From the NCBI GenBank assembly GCA_036262075.1, contig DATAJO010000016.1, forward strand, positions 1 to 64,000: a DNA stretch of 64,000 nt. The letters run 5' to 3'. The position numbers and the translations under genes are program-made. This document shows, in pieces, positions 25,768-34,136 of this stretch (position 1 is its first letter; the number at the start of each line of letters is the position of its first letter). Under the pieces are notes generated by a model. That model made no database searches, was not told the DNA's origin, and worked only from the letters and a program-made list of their open reading frames with translations. This DNA comes from JACDBZ01 sp036262075. Lineage in GTDB: Bacteria; Chloroflexota; Limnocylindria; QHBO01.

Positions 25768-27282
25768 ATGCTCGCGACGGCGTTCAGCGCTTCGATCGTC
25801 GGCGTCGACGGCGTGCCGGTTCGGGTCGAGGTCGACGTCGCGTTCGGCCTCCCCGGATTGACGATCGTCGGGCTGGCGGGGAGCGCCGTGCTCGAGGCGC
25901 GCGAGCGGGTGCGGGCCGCCATCCGCAACTCCGGGTTCGAGGTGCCGTCGCGGCGGATCACGATCAACCTCGCGCCGGCCGACCTGCCGAAGGAGGGGAC
26001 CGGGCACGACCTGGCCATGGCCATCGCGCTCCTCGTCGCCTCTGAGCAGCTGGATGCGCCGCCATCCGGGACGACGGCCCTGATCGGCGAGCTGGCGCTC
26101 GACGGCTCCCTGCGGCCGGTTCCCGGCGTCATGGCGCTCGTGGCGGCCGCGGCCGAGGCGGGGCTGACCGAGGCGATCGTGCCCGCGGCGAACGCGTCGG
26201 AGGGGGCCGCCATCGGCTCGGTGTCCGTCCGCGGCGCGGAGACGCTCGGCGCGGTCGTCCGTCACCTCGCCCGCCTCGAGGATCTCGCCGTGGTCGCCCG
26301 TCCGACACCGACGGACACCGGCGTCGACGACGGGGCGGATGCGCCCGACCTCGCCGGCATCGTCGGGCAGCTCGTCGCGCGCCGGGCGCTCGAGATCGCC
26401 AGCGCCGGGCGGCACAACCTCGCCCTCACCGGTCCGCCGGGCGTGGGGAAGACGCTGCTGGCGCGCGCCGTCGCCGGGCTCCTGCCGCCGCTGACCGAGG
26501 CCGAGGCGACGGAGGTCAGCCGCATCCGATCGGTCGCCGGCGTCGCCGACCCGCGGCGCCCGTTCGGCACGCGCCGCCCGTTCCGGGCGCCGCATCACAC
26601 GATCTCGGTCCAGGCCCTCGTCGGCGGCGGGCCGCGCATCCGGCCGGGCGAGGCAAGCCTGGCGCATCGGGGCGTCCTCCTCCTGGACGAGACGCTCCAG
26701 TTCCGATCCGATGCGCTCGACGCGCTCCGCGGACCGCTCGACAGCGGCGCCGTCACGATCGCCCGCGTCGGCGGCGTGATCGCGCTGCCTGCCCGGTTCA
26801 TGCTCGTTGCGACGTACAACCCGTGCCCGTGCGGCTGGTTCGGCGTGCGCGGCAGCAGGGACTGCCGGTGCGACGACGGTCCGCGCCATCGCTACCAGGC
26901 CCGCCTGTCGGGACCGATGCGCGACCGGCTCGACCTGCTCGTCGCGCTCGAGCCGGTGGCGCTGCGCTCGGCGCGGAGCGAGCCGGAGAGCACGGCGTGC
27001 GTTGCCGCGCGGGTCGCGGCCGCCGCGGAGATCCAGGAGGCGCGGCAGGGATGCCCGAACGCCGACCTGCCACCGGCCGCGCTGGACGCCGGGCACGGCT
27101 TCGGCGACGACGTCCTGAACCAGCTGTCGGCGCGCGGGCAGCGGCTCGGGCTGTCGCATCGCCGGCTCCACCGGGCGGCGCGGGTCGCCCGCACCATCGC
27201 CGATCTCGACGGCAGCGAGCGGGTGCGCGCCGACCACCTCGACGAGGCGCTCCTCCATCGGCCGCGGGAGCTCGCCGCATGA
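25768..27282 (+). CDS. YifB/ComM-family Mg-chelatase-like AAA+ ATPase
   Basis: 504 residues: N-terminal Lon-like S5 fold domain (about 1-170), Mg-chelatase-type AAA+ core (about 200-400) and a C-terminal helical domain (about 410-504). Walker A is LTGPPGVGKTLLARA, Walker B LLLDETLQF, with the chelatase signature FRAPHHTISVQALVGGG and four Cys in NPCPCG/CRCDD as usual for ComM. ComM is a hexameric helicase aiding branch migration during natural transformation. The dprA start overlaps its stop (ATGA). A strong GGAGGAGG precedes the ATG but can be hidden by a hairpin. Confidence 0.93.
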   Translation: MLATAFSASIVGVDGVPVRVEVDVAFGLPGLTIVGLAGSAVLEARERVRAAIRNSGFEVPSRRITINLAPADLPKEGTGHDLAMAIALLVASEQLDAPPSGTTALIGELALDGSLRPVPGVMALVAAAAEAGLTEAIVPAANASEGAAIGSVSVRGAETLGAVVRHLARLEDLAVVARPTPTDTGVDDGADAPDLAGIVGQLVARRALEIASAGRHNLALTGPPGVGKTLLARAVAGLLPPLTEAEATEVSRIRSVAGVADPRRPFGTRRPFRAPHHTISVQALVGGGPRIRPGEASLAHRGVLLLDETLQFRSDALDALRGPLDSGAVTIARVGGVIALPARFMLVATYNPCPCGWFGVRGSRDCRCDDGPRHRYQARLSGPMRDRLDLLVALEPVALRSARSEPESTACVAARVAAAAEIQEARQGCPNADLPPAALDAGHGFGDDVLNQLSARGQRLGLSHRRLHRAARVARTIADLDGSERVRADHLDEALLHRPRELAA

Positions 27283-28445
27283 TCGGCGCGGTGGGCGGCA
27301 TGGCGGGCGGCGCATCGGCGGCGGCGCGCTGGACGGAACGCGACGCATGGATCGCCCTGACCACCGTCCCGGGACTGGGACCGGCCGGGTTCGCCCGCCT
27401 CGTGCGCCACCACGGGTCGGCGAGCGCGGCGTGGACCGGCGGTGCCGCCGGAGCCCGAGCGGCCGGGCTGCCCGCGGCCGTTGCCGACGCGCTCGGGGAG
27501 CGCCGCGACGTCGATCCCGGCCGGCTCGCCGCCCGGCTGGCTGCCGCGGTCGCCGACCACGGCGGCCGCATCGTGGCGGCGCTCGACGCCGAGTACCCGC
27601 GCGCCCTGCTCACCCTCGACCCGCGGCCGGCGGTCCTGTACGTGGCCGGCGACCTGGGCGCCTTCGAGCGCCGGGCGGTGGCGATCGTCGGCACGCGCAG
27701 GGCCTCGGGCTACGGCCTGGCCGCCACCGCCCAGATCGGCGACGACCTCGCGCGGGCCGGGCTCGCCATCGTCAGCGGACTGGCCCTCGGCATCGACGGC
27801 GCGGCGCATCGGGCCGCCGTTGCCGCGGGCGCCCCGACGATCGCCGTCCTGCCGTCACCGCTGGACCGGATCTATCCGCCGCGCCACCGGCACCTCGCCC
27901 GCGAGATCGTGGCCGGCGGCGGCCTCCTCGTCAGCGAGATGCCGATTGGTGCGGTGGTCGGCCGACCGGACTTCGCGCGACGCAACCGGATCATCGCGGG
28001 GCTCGCGGAGGCGGTCATCGTCGTCGAGGCGCCGGACCGCTCGGGCGCGCTGCTCACCGCGGCCGCGGCCGCCGCCATCGGCCGTGAGCTGTACGCCGTG
28101 CCGGGCCCGATCGACGCCATGGCGTCGCGCGGCTGCAACCGGCTCATCGCCGACAACCAGGCGGCGATCGTGACCTCGAGCGCGGCGCTGCTGGCCCAGA
28201 TCGGCCTCCGCCGAACCGCCCGACCCGCCGCGGTCGAGTCGCTCTCGGAGGTCGAGGGCATGCTCCTCGAGCGCCTCCTCGAGCGCAGCGGATCGATCGA
28301 GGAGCTCGTCGATCGCACGCACCAGCCGCCGGCCGCGGTGGCTTCCGGATTGGCCCTGCTCGAGGCCCGGGGGCTGGTCGATCCGTTCGGCGGCGCCACG
28401 TATCACCCCACGCTGGCCGCCCGGCGGATGGCGGGAGTGGCATGA
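27279..28445 (+). CDS. dprA: DNA processing protein DprA/Smf
   Basis: 388 residues. A SAM-like N-terminal part (IALTTVPGLGPAGFARLVRHHGS) precedes the Rossmann-type DprA domain: AIVGTRRASGYG, VSGLALGIDGAAHRAA, LPSPLDRIYPPRH, FARRNRIIAGLAEAVIVVEA and YAVPGPIDAMASRGCNRLIADN. The C-terminal 70 residues form a winged helix (DprA_WH). DprA loads RecA on incoming single-stranded DNA during transformation. Coupled to comM, giving a two-gene competence/recombination unit next to a pilus-positioning gene. Confidence 0.94.
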   Translation: MIGAVGGMAGGASAAARWTERDAWIALTTVPGLGPAGFARLVRHHGSASAAWTGGAAGARAAGLPAAVADALGERRDVDPGRLAARLAAAVADHGGRIVAALDAEYPRALLTLDPRPAVLYVAGDLGAFERRAVAIVGTRRASGYGLAATAQIGDDLARAGLAIVSGLALGIDGAAHRAAVAAGAPTIAVLPSPLDRIYPPRHRHLAREIVAGGGLLVSEMPIGAVVGRPDFARRNRIIAGLAEAVIVVEAPDRSGALLTAAAAAAIGRELYAVPGPIDAMASRGCNRLIADNQAAIVTSSAALLAQIGLRRTARPAAVESLSEVEGMLLERLLERSGSIEELVDRTHQPPAAVASGLALLEARGLVDPFGGATYHPTLAARRMAGVA

Positions 28446-28465
28446 CGAAGGTCCTGGGGATGGTC

Positions 28466-28471
28466 TATGCT
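28466..28471 (+). promoter_or_regulatory. -10 element upstream of the CAP-domain gene
   Basis: TATGCT, 20 nt after dprA, about 70 nt before the preferred TTG start. It overlaps the ATG at 28467, which argues against that ATG being the start. Confidence 0.45.
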
Positions 28472-28541
28472 TCGCGCGCCTTACAACGTGCCGCCCCTGT
28501 GCCCAACTCGCTGGCGGCCCCCTTCCCATGGAGTCTGTCTA

Positions 28542-30248
28542 TTGCGTTCGATCCGAACCTTAGGTGCGGGCATTCCCGCCACGTTCGAGTCGCTCGGCAA
28601 AGCGCTGAGCCGTCACCGAGTCGTATCGCGCGTCTCGCTGACCGCCCTCTCGTTCACCTTCGTCCTCGCATTCAGCCAGCAGGCCGCCCCGGCCACCCAG
28701 GCTGGCCCCGAAGCCGCTCCCCGCGGCCCCGAATCGCTCCTCCCCAAGACGCTCGGCATCGGCCTGTCGACCGATGCGGCGGTGAGGATCCACTTCGACT
28801 CGCCGATGGACCCCGAGTCCGTCGAGGCTGCGCTCGACGTCGTGCCCGCCCAGGCGGTCGAGGCCGAGTGGAGCGACGGCGGCACGAAGCTCACGCTCGT
28901 GCCCGATGGCCAGTGGCGGACCGCGGAGCGGTACCTCGTCAGCGTCGGCGCCGACGCGCGAGCCGTCGACGGCTCCGAGCTCGGAGCCACCAAGCGCTTC
29001 GCCTTCAGCACCGAGCCGCCCCCCGCCGTGCGCGACGTCCAGGTTCGCCTCGTCGACCCGGACGCGGAGGCGGAGGCCTCCGGCCAGGGCGAGGCGGCCG
29101 TCACGACCCGCGAGGCGTCGGCCCGCGGCACCGTCGCGAGCTCGACCTCGGCATCGTCGGATCGGCTCGCGACCGAGGAGGGCGTGTCGGCCTCGACGCG
29201 CATCTCGATCGCCTTCTCGGCGCCGATGGACCGCGCCGACACCGAGGCGCACTTCGCCATCAAGCCCGACGTCGAGGGCGAGCTGACGTGGGAGGAGGGC
29301 ACGCTCGTCTTCAGCCCGAGCGGCCGCCTCGAGGCCGGCGCGCGGTACACGATCAGCGTCATCGGCGCCCACGATGCCGACGGCAACGTGCTGGGCGGGA
29401 AGGCCAACTTCTCGTTCATCGTGCAGCGCGGCGCGCAGATCACGAAGACCAGCCCCGAGCACAAGGCGTTGAACGTCGAGCCGGCGCGGGTCGAGATGTG
29501 GTTCAGCCAGCCGATGGACGCCGAGGCGACGAACAAGGCGTTCGCGATGACCGACACGAACACCGGCCGCGCGTTCCCGGGCAAGCTCGCCTGGAACGAG
29601 GCGCGCACCCAGCTCGTGTTCACGCCGGATGCGCCGTTCAGCGCCGGCCACACGTTCGGCGTGACCCTCGGCGAGGGGGCCAAGGACGCGGACGGCAACG
29701 CCGTGGATGCCGATTGGTTCTTCACGGTCACGCCGCCCCCGCAGCCGACCGTGGCCCCGTCGACGCGAAGCACCACGCCTGCGCCAACGTCGGCGCCGGC
29801 ACCGGCGCCCGCGCCGGTGGTTCCGCCGGCGGCACCGGCGAGCTCGCTCGCCGGCTACGCGCTGAACCAGATCAACGCGGCACGCGCCGCGTACGGGCGG
29901 GCACCGCTCGTGCTCGACTCGGCGATCTCCGCCGTCGCGCAGGCCCATGCCCAGGACCAGGCATCGAACGGCTACTTCAGCCATACCGGTCGGGACGGCA
30001 GCAGCCGCGACACCCGGTTGCAGCGTGGTGGCGTGAGCTACACGTACTCGGGCGAGAACCAGTGCTACTACGTCGGGATGAGCCAGCAGGCGACCCTCGA
30101 CTGGTGCCACCGCCAGTTCATGGCCGAGCCGTATCCCGGGTACTGGAACCACAAGGCGAACATCCTCGACGCCCGCTTCACGCGGGTCGGAGTTGGCATC
30201 GCCACGGTGAACGGTCGAACCGTCATCACCTGGGACTTCGCCGACTGA
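28542..30248 (+). CDS. Secreted protein: three Big_5 (Ig-like) domains plus a CAP/SCP domain
   Basis: About 568 residues from the TTG at 28542, chosen because GGAG lies 8 nt upstream. A basic start and hydrophobic segment (about 30-45, RVSLTALSFTFVLAFSQQA) are a signal peptide. Three Ig-like Big_5 modules follow, each with the telltale FSxPMD (HFDSPMDPESV, AFSAPMDRADT, WFSQPMDAEAT). A Thr/Pro/Ala-rich linker leads to a CAP/YkwD domain (LNQINAARAAYGRAPLVLD, AQAHAQDQASNGYFSHTGRDG, YSGENQCYY, WNHKANIL). CAP domains occur in extracellular proteins of diverse roles. Likely cell-surface or exported. Confidence 0.85.
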   Translation: MRSIRTLGAGIPATFESLGKALSRHRVVSRVSLTALSFTFVLAFSQQAAPATQAGPEAAPRGPESLLPKTLGIGLSTDAAVRIHFDSPMDPESVEAALDVVPAQAVEAEWSDGGTKLTLVPDGQWRTAERYLVSVGADARAVDGSELGATKRFAFSTEPPPAVRDVQVRLVDPDAEAEASGQGEAAVTTREASARGTVASSTSASSDRLATEEGVSASTRISIAFSAPMDRADTEAHFAIKPDVEGELTWEEGTLVFSPSGRLEAGARYTISVIGAHDADGNVLGGKANFSFIVQRGAQITKTSPEHKALNVEPARVEMWFSQPMDAEATNKAFAMTDTNTGRAFPGKLAWNEARTQLVFTPDAPFSAGHTFGVTLGEGAKDADGNAVDADWFFTVTPPPQPTVAPSTRSTTPAPTSAPAPAPAPVVPPAAPASSLAGYALNQINAARAAYGRAPLVLDSAISAVAQAHAQDQASNGYFSHTGRDGSSRDTRLQRGGVSYTYSGENQCYYVGMSQQATLDWCHRQFMAEPYPGYWNHKANILDARFTRVGVGIATVNGRTVITWDFAD

Positions 30249-30295
30249 CGGCGCGGGCCGTCGTGCGACGCGGCGGCCTGCTCCACGCCTCACAT

Positions 30296-30340
30296 CGGCC
30301 CCGCCGTGCCCTGCTTCGTGCCGGGATCGCGGCGGGGCCG
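30296..30340 (+). terminator. Long-loop hairpin before topA
   Basis: A perfect 11-bp stem (CGGCCCCGCCG / CGGCGGGGCCG) around a 23-nt loop, 48 nt after the CAP gene stop. The right arm ends 4 bp before the topA -10, so it also covers the -35 zone. Confidence 0.5.
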
Positions 30341-30344
30341 GTGC

Positions 30345-30350
30345 TACACT
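30345..30350 (+). promoter_or_regulatory. -10 element of the topA operon
   Basis: TACACT, 11 nt before an ATG at 30362 that opens a 39-codon leader frame and 124 nt before topA. Confidence 0.5.
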
Positions 30351-30361
30351 CCCCAACCGTT

Positions 30362-30481
30362 ATGCCGCGCACGATCGAGCAGGCCGCGGCCATCGCCCTC
30401 GGCCCTGCTGAGGCGATGGCGGTGGCGACGACCCCTGGCCCCATGGCCGTTGGCTTCGTGGCGAGCCCGCGCCCGTGGTGA
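30362..30481 (+). CDS. Candidate 39-codon leader peptide of topA
   Basis: The frame begins 11 nt after the only -10-like element upstream of topA and ends in a TGA that overlaps the topA start (GTGGTGA). Its product, MPRTIEQAAAIALGPAEAMA and 19 more residues ending in SPRPW, is Ala/Pro-rich with no known domain. If translated from a near-leaderless transcript, ribosomes finishing here would feed topA by coupling. It may equally be a slightly long untranslated leader. Confidence 0.4.
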   Translation: MPRTIEQAAAIALGPAEAMAVATTPGPMAVGFVASPRPW

Positions 30482-33150
30482 AGCCGCTCGTCATCGTCGA
30501 GTCGCCGGCCAAGGCGCGCACCCTCGAGCGGTTCCTCGGCGACGAATATCGCGTCGAGGCCAGCGTCGGCCACGTCCGCGACCTCCCCGAGAACGCGAGC
30601 GAGGTGCCCGCGGCGATCAAGGACAAGCCGTGGGGCCGGATGGGCGTCGACGTCGAGCACGGCTTCCGCCCGTACTACGTCGTCCCGCGCGACAAGGCGG
30701 CGCGCATCCGCGACCTGAAGGCCGCGGTCAGGGACGTGCCCGAGGTGCTCCTCGCCACCGACCCGGATCGCGAGGGCGAGTCGATCAGCTGGCATCTCGT
30801 CGAGCTCCTCAAGCCGACCGTGCCGGTGAAGCGCATCGAGTTCCACGAGATCACCGAGGAGGCCGTCCGGCGCGCCATCGCCGAGGCCCGCGACATCGAC
30901 CACCAGCTCGTCGACGCCCAGGAGAGCCGCCGCATCGTCGATCGGCTGTACGGCTACATGGTCTCGCCGGTGCTGTGGAAGAAGGTCCAGACCGGGCTGT
31001 CGGCCGGGCGGGTGCAGAGCGTCGCCGTGCGCCTCATCGTCGAGCGCGAGGAGGCGCGCCGCGCCTTCCGGCCGAGTACGTACTGGAACCTCGAGGCGCG
31101 CCTGCGCGCCGGCGACACGAGCTTCGTCGCCACCCTGGCGCGCATCGGCGACCGGCGGGTGGCCACCGGCCGCGACTTCGACCCGACCACCGGGGAGTTG
31201 CGCGACGACCGGGCGCGGCTGCTCGACGCCTCGAGCGCCGAGCGGGCCCGCGACCTCCTTACCGAGCACCTGCCGTGGCGGGTCACGGCGCTCGAGGAGC
31301 GGCCGGTCACCCAGTCGCCATCGGCGCCGTTCACGACCTCGACGCTCCAGCAGGAGGCGAACCGCAAGCTCGGCTTCTCCGCCGAGCGGACGATGAACGC
31401 GGCCCAGCACCTGTTCCAGGAGGGGGTCATCTCGTACCACCGCACCGACTCGACGTCGCTCTCCGAGCGGGCGCTGGCGGAGGCCGCATCGGCCATTCGC
31501 TCGCTGTACGGTCCCGACTACTACGGCGGGCCGCGCCAGTACCGGACCCGGGTGAAGAACGCCCAGGAGGCGCACGAGGCGATTCGGCCGACCGACTTCC
31601 GCCGCGCGCCGGACCGGGTCGGCGGCAGCATGGGCCGCGACGAGCAGCGCCTGTACGAGCTCATCTGGAAGCGCGCGGTCGCCTCGCAGATGGCCGATGC
31701 GCGCCTGCTGCGCACGACGCTCGAGATCACCGCCGATGCGCCGGACGGGCCGTACGTCTTCACCGCCTCGGGCAAGGCGGTGCGGTTCGCCGGCTTCCTG
31801 CGCGCCTACGTCGAGGGCTCCGACGACCCGGCCGCCGAGCTCGGGGACCAGGAGAGCCTGCTGCCGGCCCTGGCGGTGGGGGACGAGGTCGCGCGCGACG
31901 GTGCGCTCGCGCTCGAGGCGCTCGAGGCGAAGGGCCACGAGACCGTCCCGCCACCGCGCTACACCGATGCGTCGCTCGTCAAGCGACTCGAGGAGGACGG
32001 CATCGGCCGCCCGTCGACGTACGCCTCGATCATCGCCACCATCGAGCGGCGTGGCTACGTGTGGCGCGAGGGCAAGGCGCTGGTGCCGACCTTCACCGCG
32101 TTCGCGGTCACCCGGCTCCTCAAGGAGCATTTCACGGCGCTCGTCGAGCTGGGCTTCACCGGACAGATCGAGGAGAACCTCGACGAGATCAGCAAGGGCG
32201 AGCGCGCCCGCGACGAGTTCCTCGAGACCTTCTACAACGGCGATGCCGCGCGCGGCTGGCCCGGGCTGCGGGCGCTCGTCGAGAAGGAGACCGAGATCGA
32301 CTACCCGATGATCTCGCTCGGCGAGCATCCCGAGACCGGCCAGCCCGTCGTCGTCCGCATCGGCCGATTCGGGCCGTACGTCCAGGTCGGCCAGGGCGAG
32401 GACGCCGTGAACGCCTCGATCCCCGATGACACGGCGCCCGCCGACTTCACCCTCGAGAGGGCGGTCGAGCTCGTCGAGTCGCGCTCGCGCGGGCCGCGGA
32501 GCCTCGGCCAGGACCCGGTGACCGGCCTCGACGTGTACCTCATGGACGGCCGCTTCGGGCCGTACGTCCAGCTCGGCGAGACGCCGGAGAAGGGGAGCGA
32601 GGACGCGAAGCCGCGCCGCGCGTCGCTCACGAAGGACGACAGCCCGGAAACGATCACGCTCGAGCGCGCGCTCGAGCTCCTGTCACTGCCGCGCGTCGTC
32701 GGCCGCGACCCGGAGAGCGGGGCGGAGATCGTCGCCAACTTCGGCCGCTTCGGGCCGTACGTGAAGCGCGGCGACGAGTTCCGCTCGCTGCCGTCGGACG
32801 CCGACGTCTTCACCGTCACGCTCGACCAGGCGCTCGAGCTGTTCCGCCAGGAGAAGCCCACGCGTCGCGGCGCATCGTCGCGGACCGTGCTGCGCGAGCT
32901 CGGCCCGCACCCCGAGACGGGCGCGCCGCTGCGCATCCTCGAGGGCCGATACGGCCCGTACGTGACCGACGGCACGGTGAACGCGTCGCTGCCGAAGGAC
33001 GCATCGCCCGACGACCTCCCGCTCGAGGCGGCCACCGAGCTCCTCGCCGCGCGGGCGGCCCGTGGTCCGGCGCGCGGTCGACGGGGCGGCGGCGGCGGCC
33101 GGGGTGGCACGCGATCACGGAAGCCGGCGACGCGCAAGCCCCGGGCATGA
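30475..33150 (+). CDS. topA: DNA topoisomerase I (type IA)
   Basis: 891 residues. Relaxes negative supercoils by single-strand passage. The Toprim domain carries LVIVESPAKARTLERFL and the metal site DPDREGE. The catalytic Tyr is about residue 321 in EGVISYHRTDS (usually TYMRTDS). QTGLSAGRVQSVAVRLIV is in domain II. The C-terminal 280 residues lack Cys4 zinc fingers and instead have four repeats of the GRFGPYV type (RIGRFGPYVQVG, MDGRFGPYVQLG, NFGRFGPYVKRG, LEGRYGPYVTDG) and a Gly/Arg/Lys tail, as in actinobacterial TopA. Start is GTG 30475 or 30478. The xer gene overlaps the stop. Confidence 0.97.
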   Translation: MVKPLVIVESPAKARTLERFLGDEYRVEASVGHVRDLPENASEVPAAIKDKPWGRMGVDVEHGFRPYYVVPRDKAARIRDLKAAVRDVPEVLLATDPDREGESISWHLVELLKPTVPVKRIEFHEITEEAVRRAIAEARDIDHQLVDAQESRRIVDRLYGYMVSPVLWKKVQTGLSAGRVQSVAVRLIVEREEARRAFRPSTYWNLEARLRAGDTSFVATLARIGDRRVATGRDFDPTTGELRDDRARLLDASSAERARDLLTEHLPWRVTALEERPVTQSPSAPFTTSTLQQEANRKLGFSAERTMNAAQHLFQEGVISYHRTDSTSLSERALAEAASAIRSLYGPDYYGGPRQYRTRVKNAQEAHEAIRPTDFRRAPDRVGGSMGRDEQRLYELIWKRAVASQMADARLLRTTLEITADAPDGPYVFTASGKAVRFAGFLRAYVEGSDDPAAELGDQESLLPALAVGDEVARDGALALEALEAKGHETVPPPRYTDASLVKRLEEDGIGRPSTYASIIATIERRGYVWREGKALVPTFTAFAVTRLLKEHFTALVELGFTGQIEENLDEISKGERARDEFLETFYNGDAARGWPGLRALVEKETEIDYPMISLGEHPETGQPVVVRIGRFGPYVQVGQGEDAVNASIPDDTAPADFTLERAVELVESRSRGPRSLGQDPVTGLDVYLMDGRFGPYVQLGETPEKGSEDAKPRRASLTKDDSPETITLERALELLSLPRVVGRDPESGAEIVANFGRFGPYVKRGDEFRSLPSDADVFTVTLDQALELFRQEKPTRRGASSRTVLRELGPHPETGAPLRILEGRYGPYVTDGTVNASLPKDASPDDLPLEAATELLAARAARGPARGRRGGGGGRGGTRSRKPATRKPRA

Positions 33151-34136
33151 GCCCGCGCTCCCGCCGCGACCCCGAGACCGTGCTTCCAGCAGCCGCGGCC
33201 GATGCCCTGGAGGGCTTCCTCGGGGCGCTGCGGGGCCGCAACGCCTCGCCCGGCACGATCAGCGAGTACCGGCGCAACGCGACCGAGTTCCTCGCCTTCC
33301 TCGCCGAGCGCGGCGTGGACTGGAAGGCGCCCGAGCGCACGACGGTCCGGGGGTACCTCGCCGGCCTCACCGATCGCGGCCTGGCCCCGAGCTCGGTGGC
33401 GGGGAGGCTCGCGGCGGTGAGGTCGCTCTACCGCCACGCGGTGCGCCGCGGGCTGCTCGAGCGTGACCCGCTGGCCGGCGTCCGCGCTCCGCGCCGCCCA
33501 TCCCGCCTGCCACGCGTCCTGAGCGTCGACGAGGCCGAGCGGCTCGTCACCGCGCCGTCCCGCATCGTCGGGCGCGACGAGGCCCTCCTCCGACGCGACG
33601 CGGCGATGCTCGAGCTGCTGTACGCCACCGGCATGCGGATCAGCGAGCTGGCGACGCTGACGATCGATCGGATCGACCTCGCCGGGCGGCGCTGCCGGGT
33701 CGTCGGCAAGGGGACGAAGGAGCGGCAGCTGCTGTTCGGCGCCCCGGCCGCCACCGCGTTGCGGCACTATCTCGACGTGGCGCGACCGATCCTCGCCTCT
33801 CGCGGCGACGCGGCAGGGGCCGTCTTCCTCAACGCCTCCGGCACGCCGCTGACCGCCCGCGGCGCGCGGCTCGTGCTGCGGCGCTGGGTCGATCGCACCG
33901 GCGTCCCGGCCAGGACGAGCCCGCACACGCTGCGCCACTCGTTCGCCACCCATCTCCTCGAGGGCGGCGCCGACCTGCGGGTCGTCCAGGAGCTGCTCGG
34001 CCACGCCAACCTCCAGACCACGCAGGTCTACACCCACCTGTCCGATGCGGCCCTGCGCACCGCGTACGAGCGGGCGCATCCGCGCGCCGCGCGCTCCGGG
34101 CGTGCCGGCTCGTCCGGCGGACGATCGGGACGGTGA
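33147..34136 (+). CDS. Tyrosine recombinase, XerC/XerD type
   Basis: 329 residues. An N-terminal SAM-like core-binding domain (about 20-105) precedes the catalytic domain. The active-site set is complete: Arg in YATGMRISEL, Lys in GKGTKERQ, HTLRHSFATH, GH in LLGHANLQTT and nucleophile Tyr in QVYTHLSD. Length and spacing fit XerC/D, which resolve chromosome dimers at dif; XerC versus XerD cannot be told from one paralogue. Translationally coupled on both sides, between topA and murJ. No att or dif-like site is seen nearby, so it is a housekeeping gene rather than a phage integrase. Confidence 0.93.
   Translation: MSPRSRRDPETVLPAAAADALEGFLGALRGRNASPGTISEYRRNATEFLAFLAERGVDWKAPERTTVRGYLAGLTDRGLAPSSVAGRLAAVRSLYRHAVRRGLLERDPLAGVRAPRRPSRLPRVLSVDEAERLVTAPSRIVGRDEALLRRDAAMLELLYATGMRISELATLTIDRIDLAGRRCRVVGKGTKERQLLFGAPAATALRHYLDVARPILASRGDAAGAVFLNASGTPLTARGARLVLRRWVDRTGVPARTSPHTLRHSFATHLLEGGADLRVVQELLGHANLQTTQVYTHLSDAALRTAYERAHPRAARSGRAGSSGGRSGR

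Noticed and set aside
33147..34136. Phage integrase marking an island
   Set aside because: Translationally coupled to topA and murJ, XerC/D-like in length and motifs, and no tRNA or att duplications next to it.
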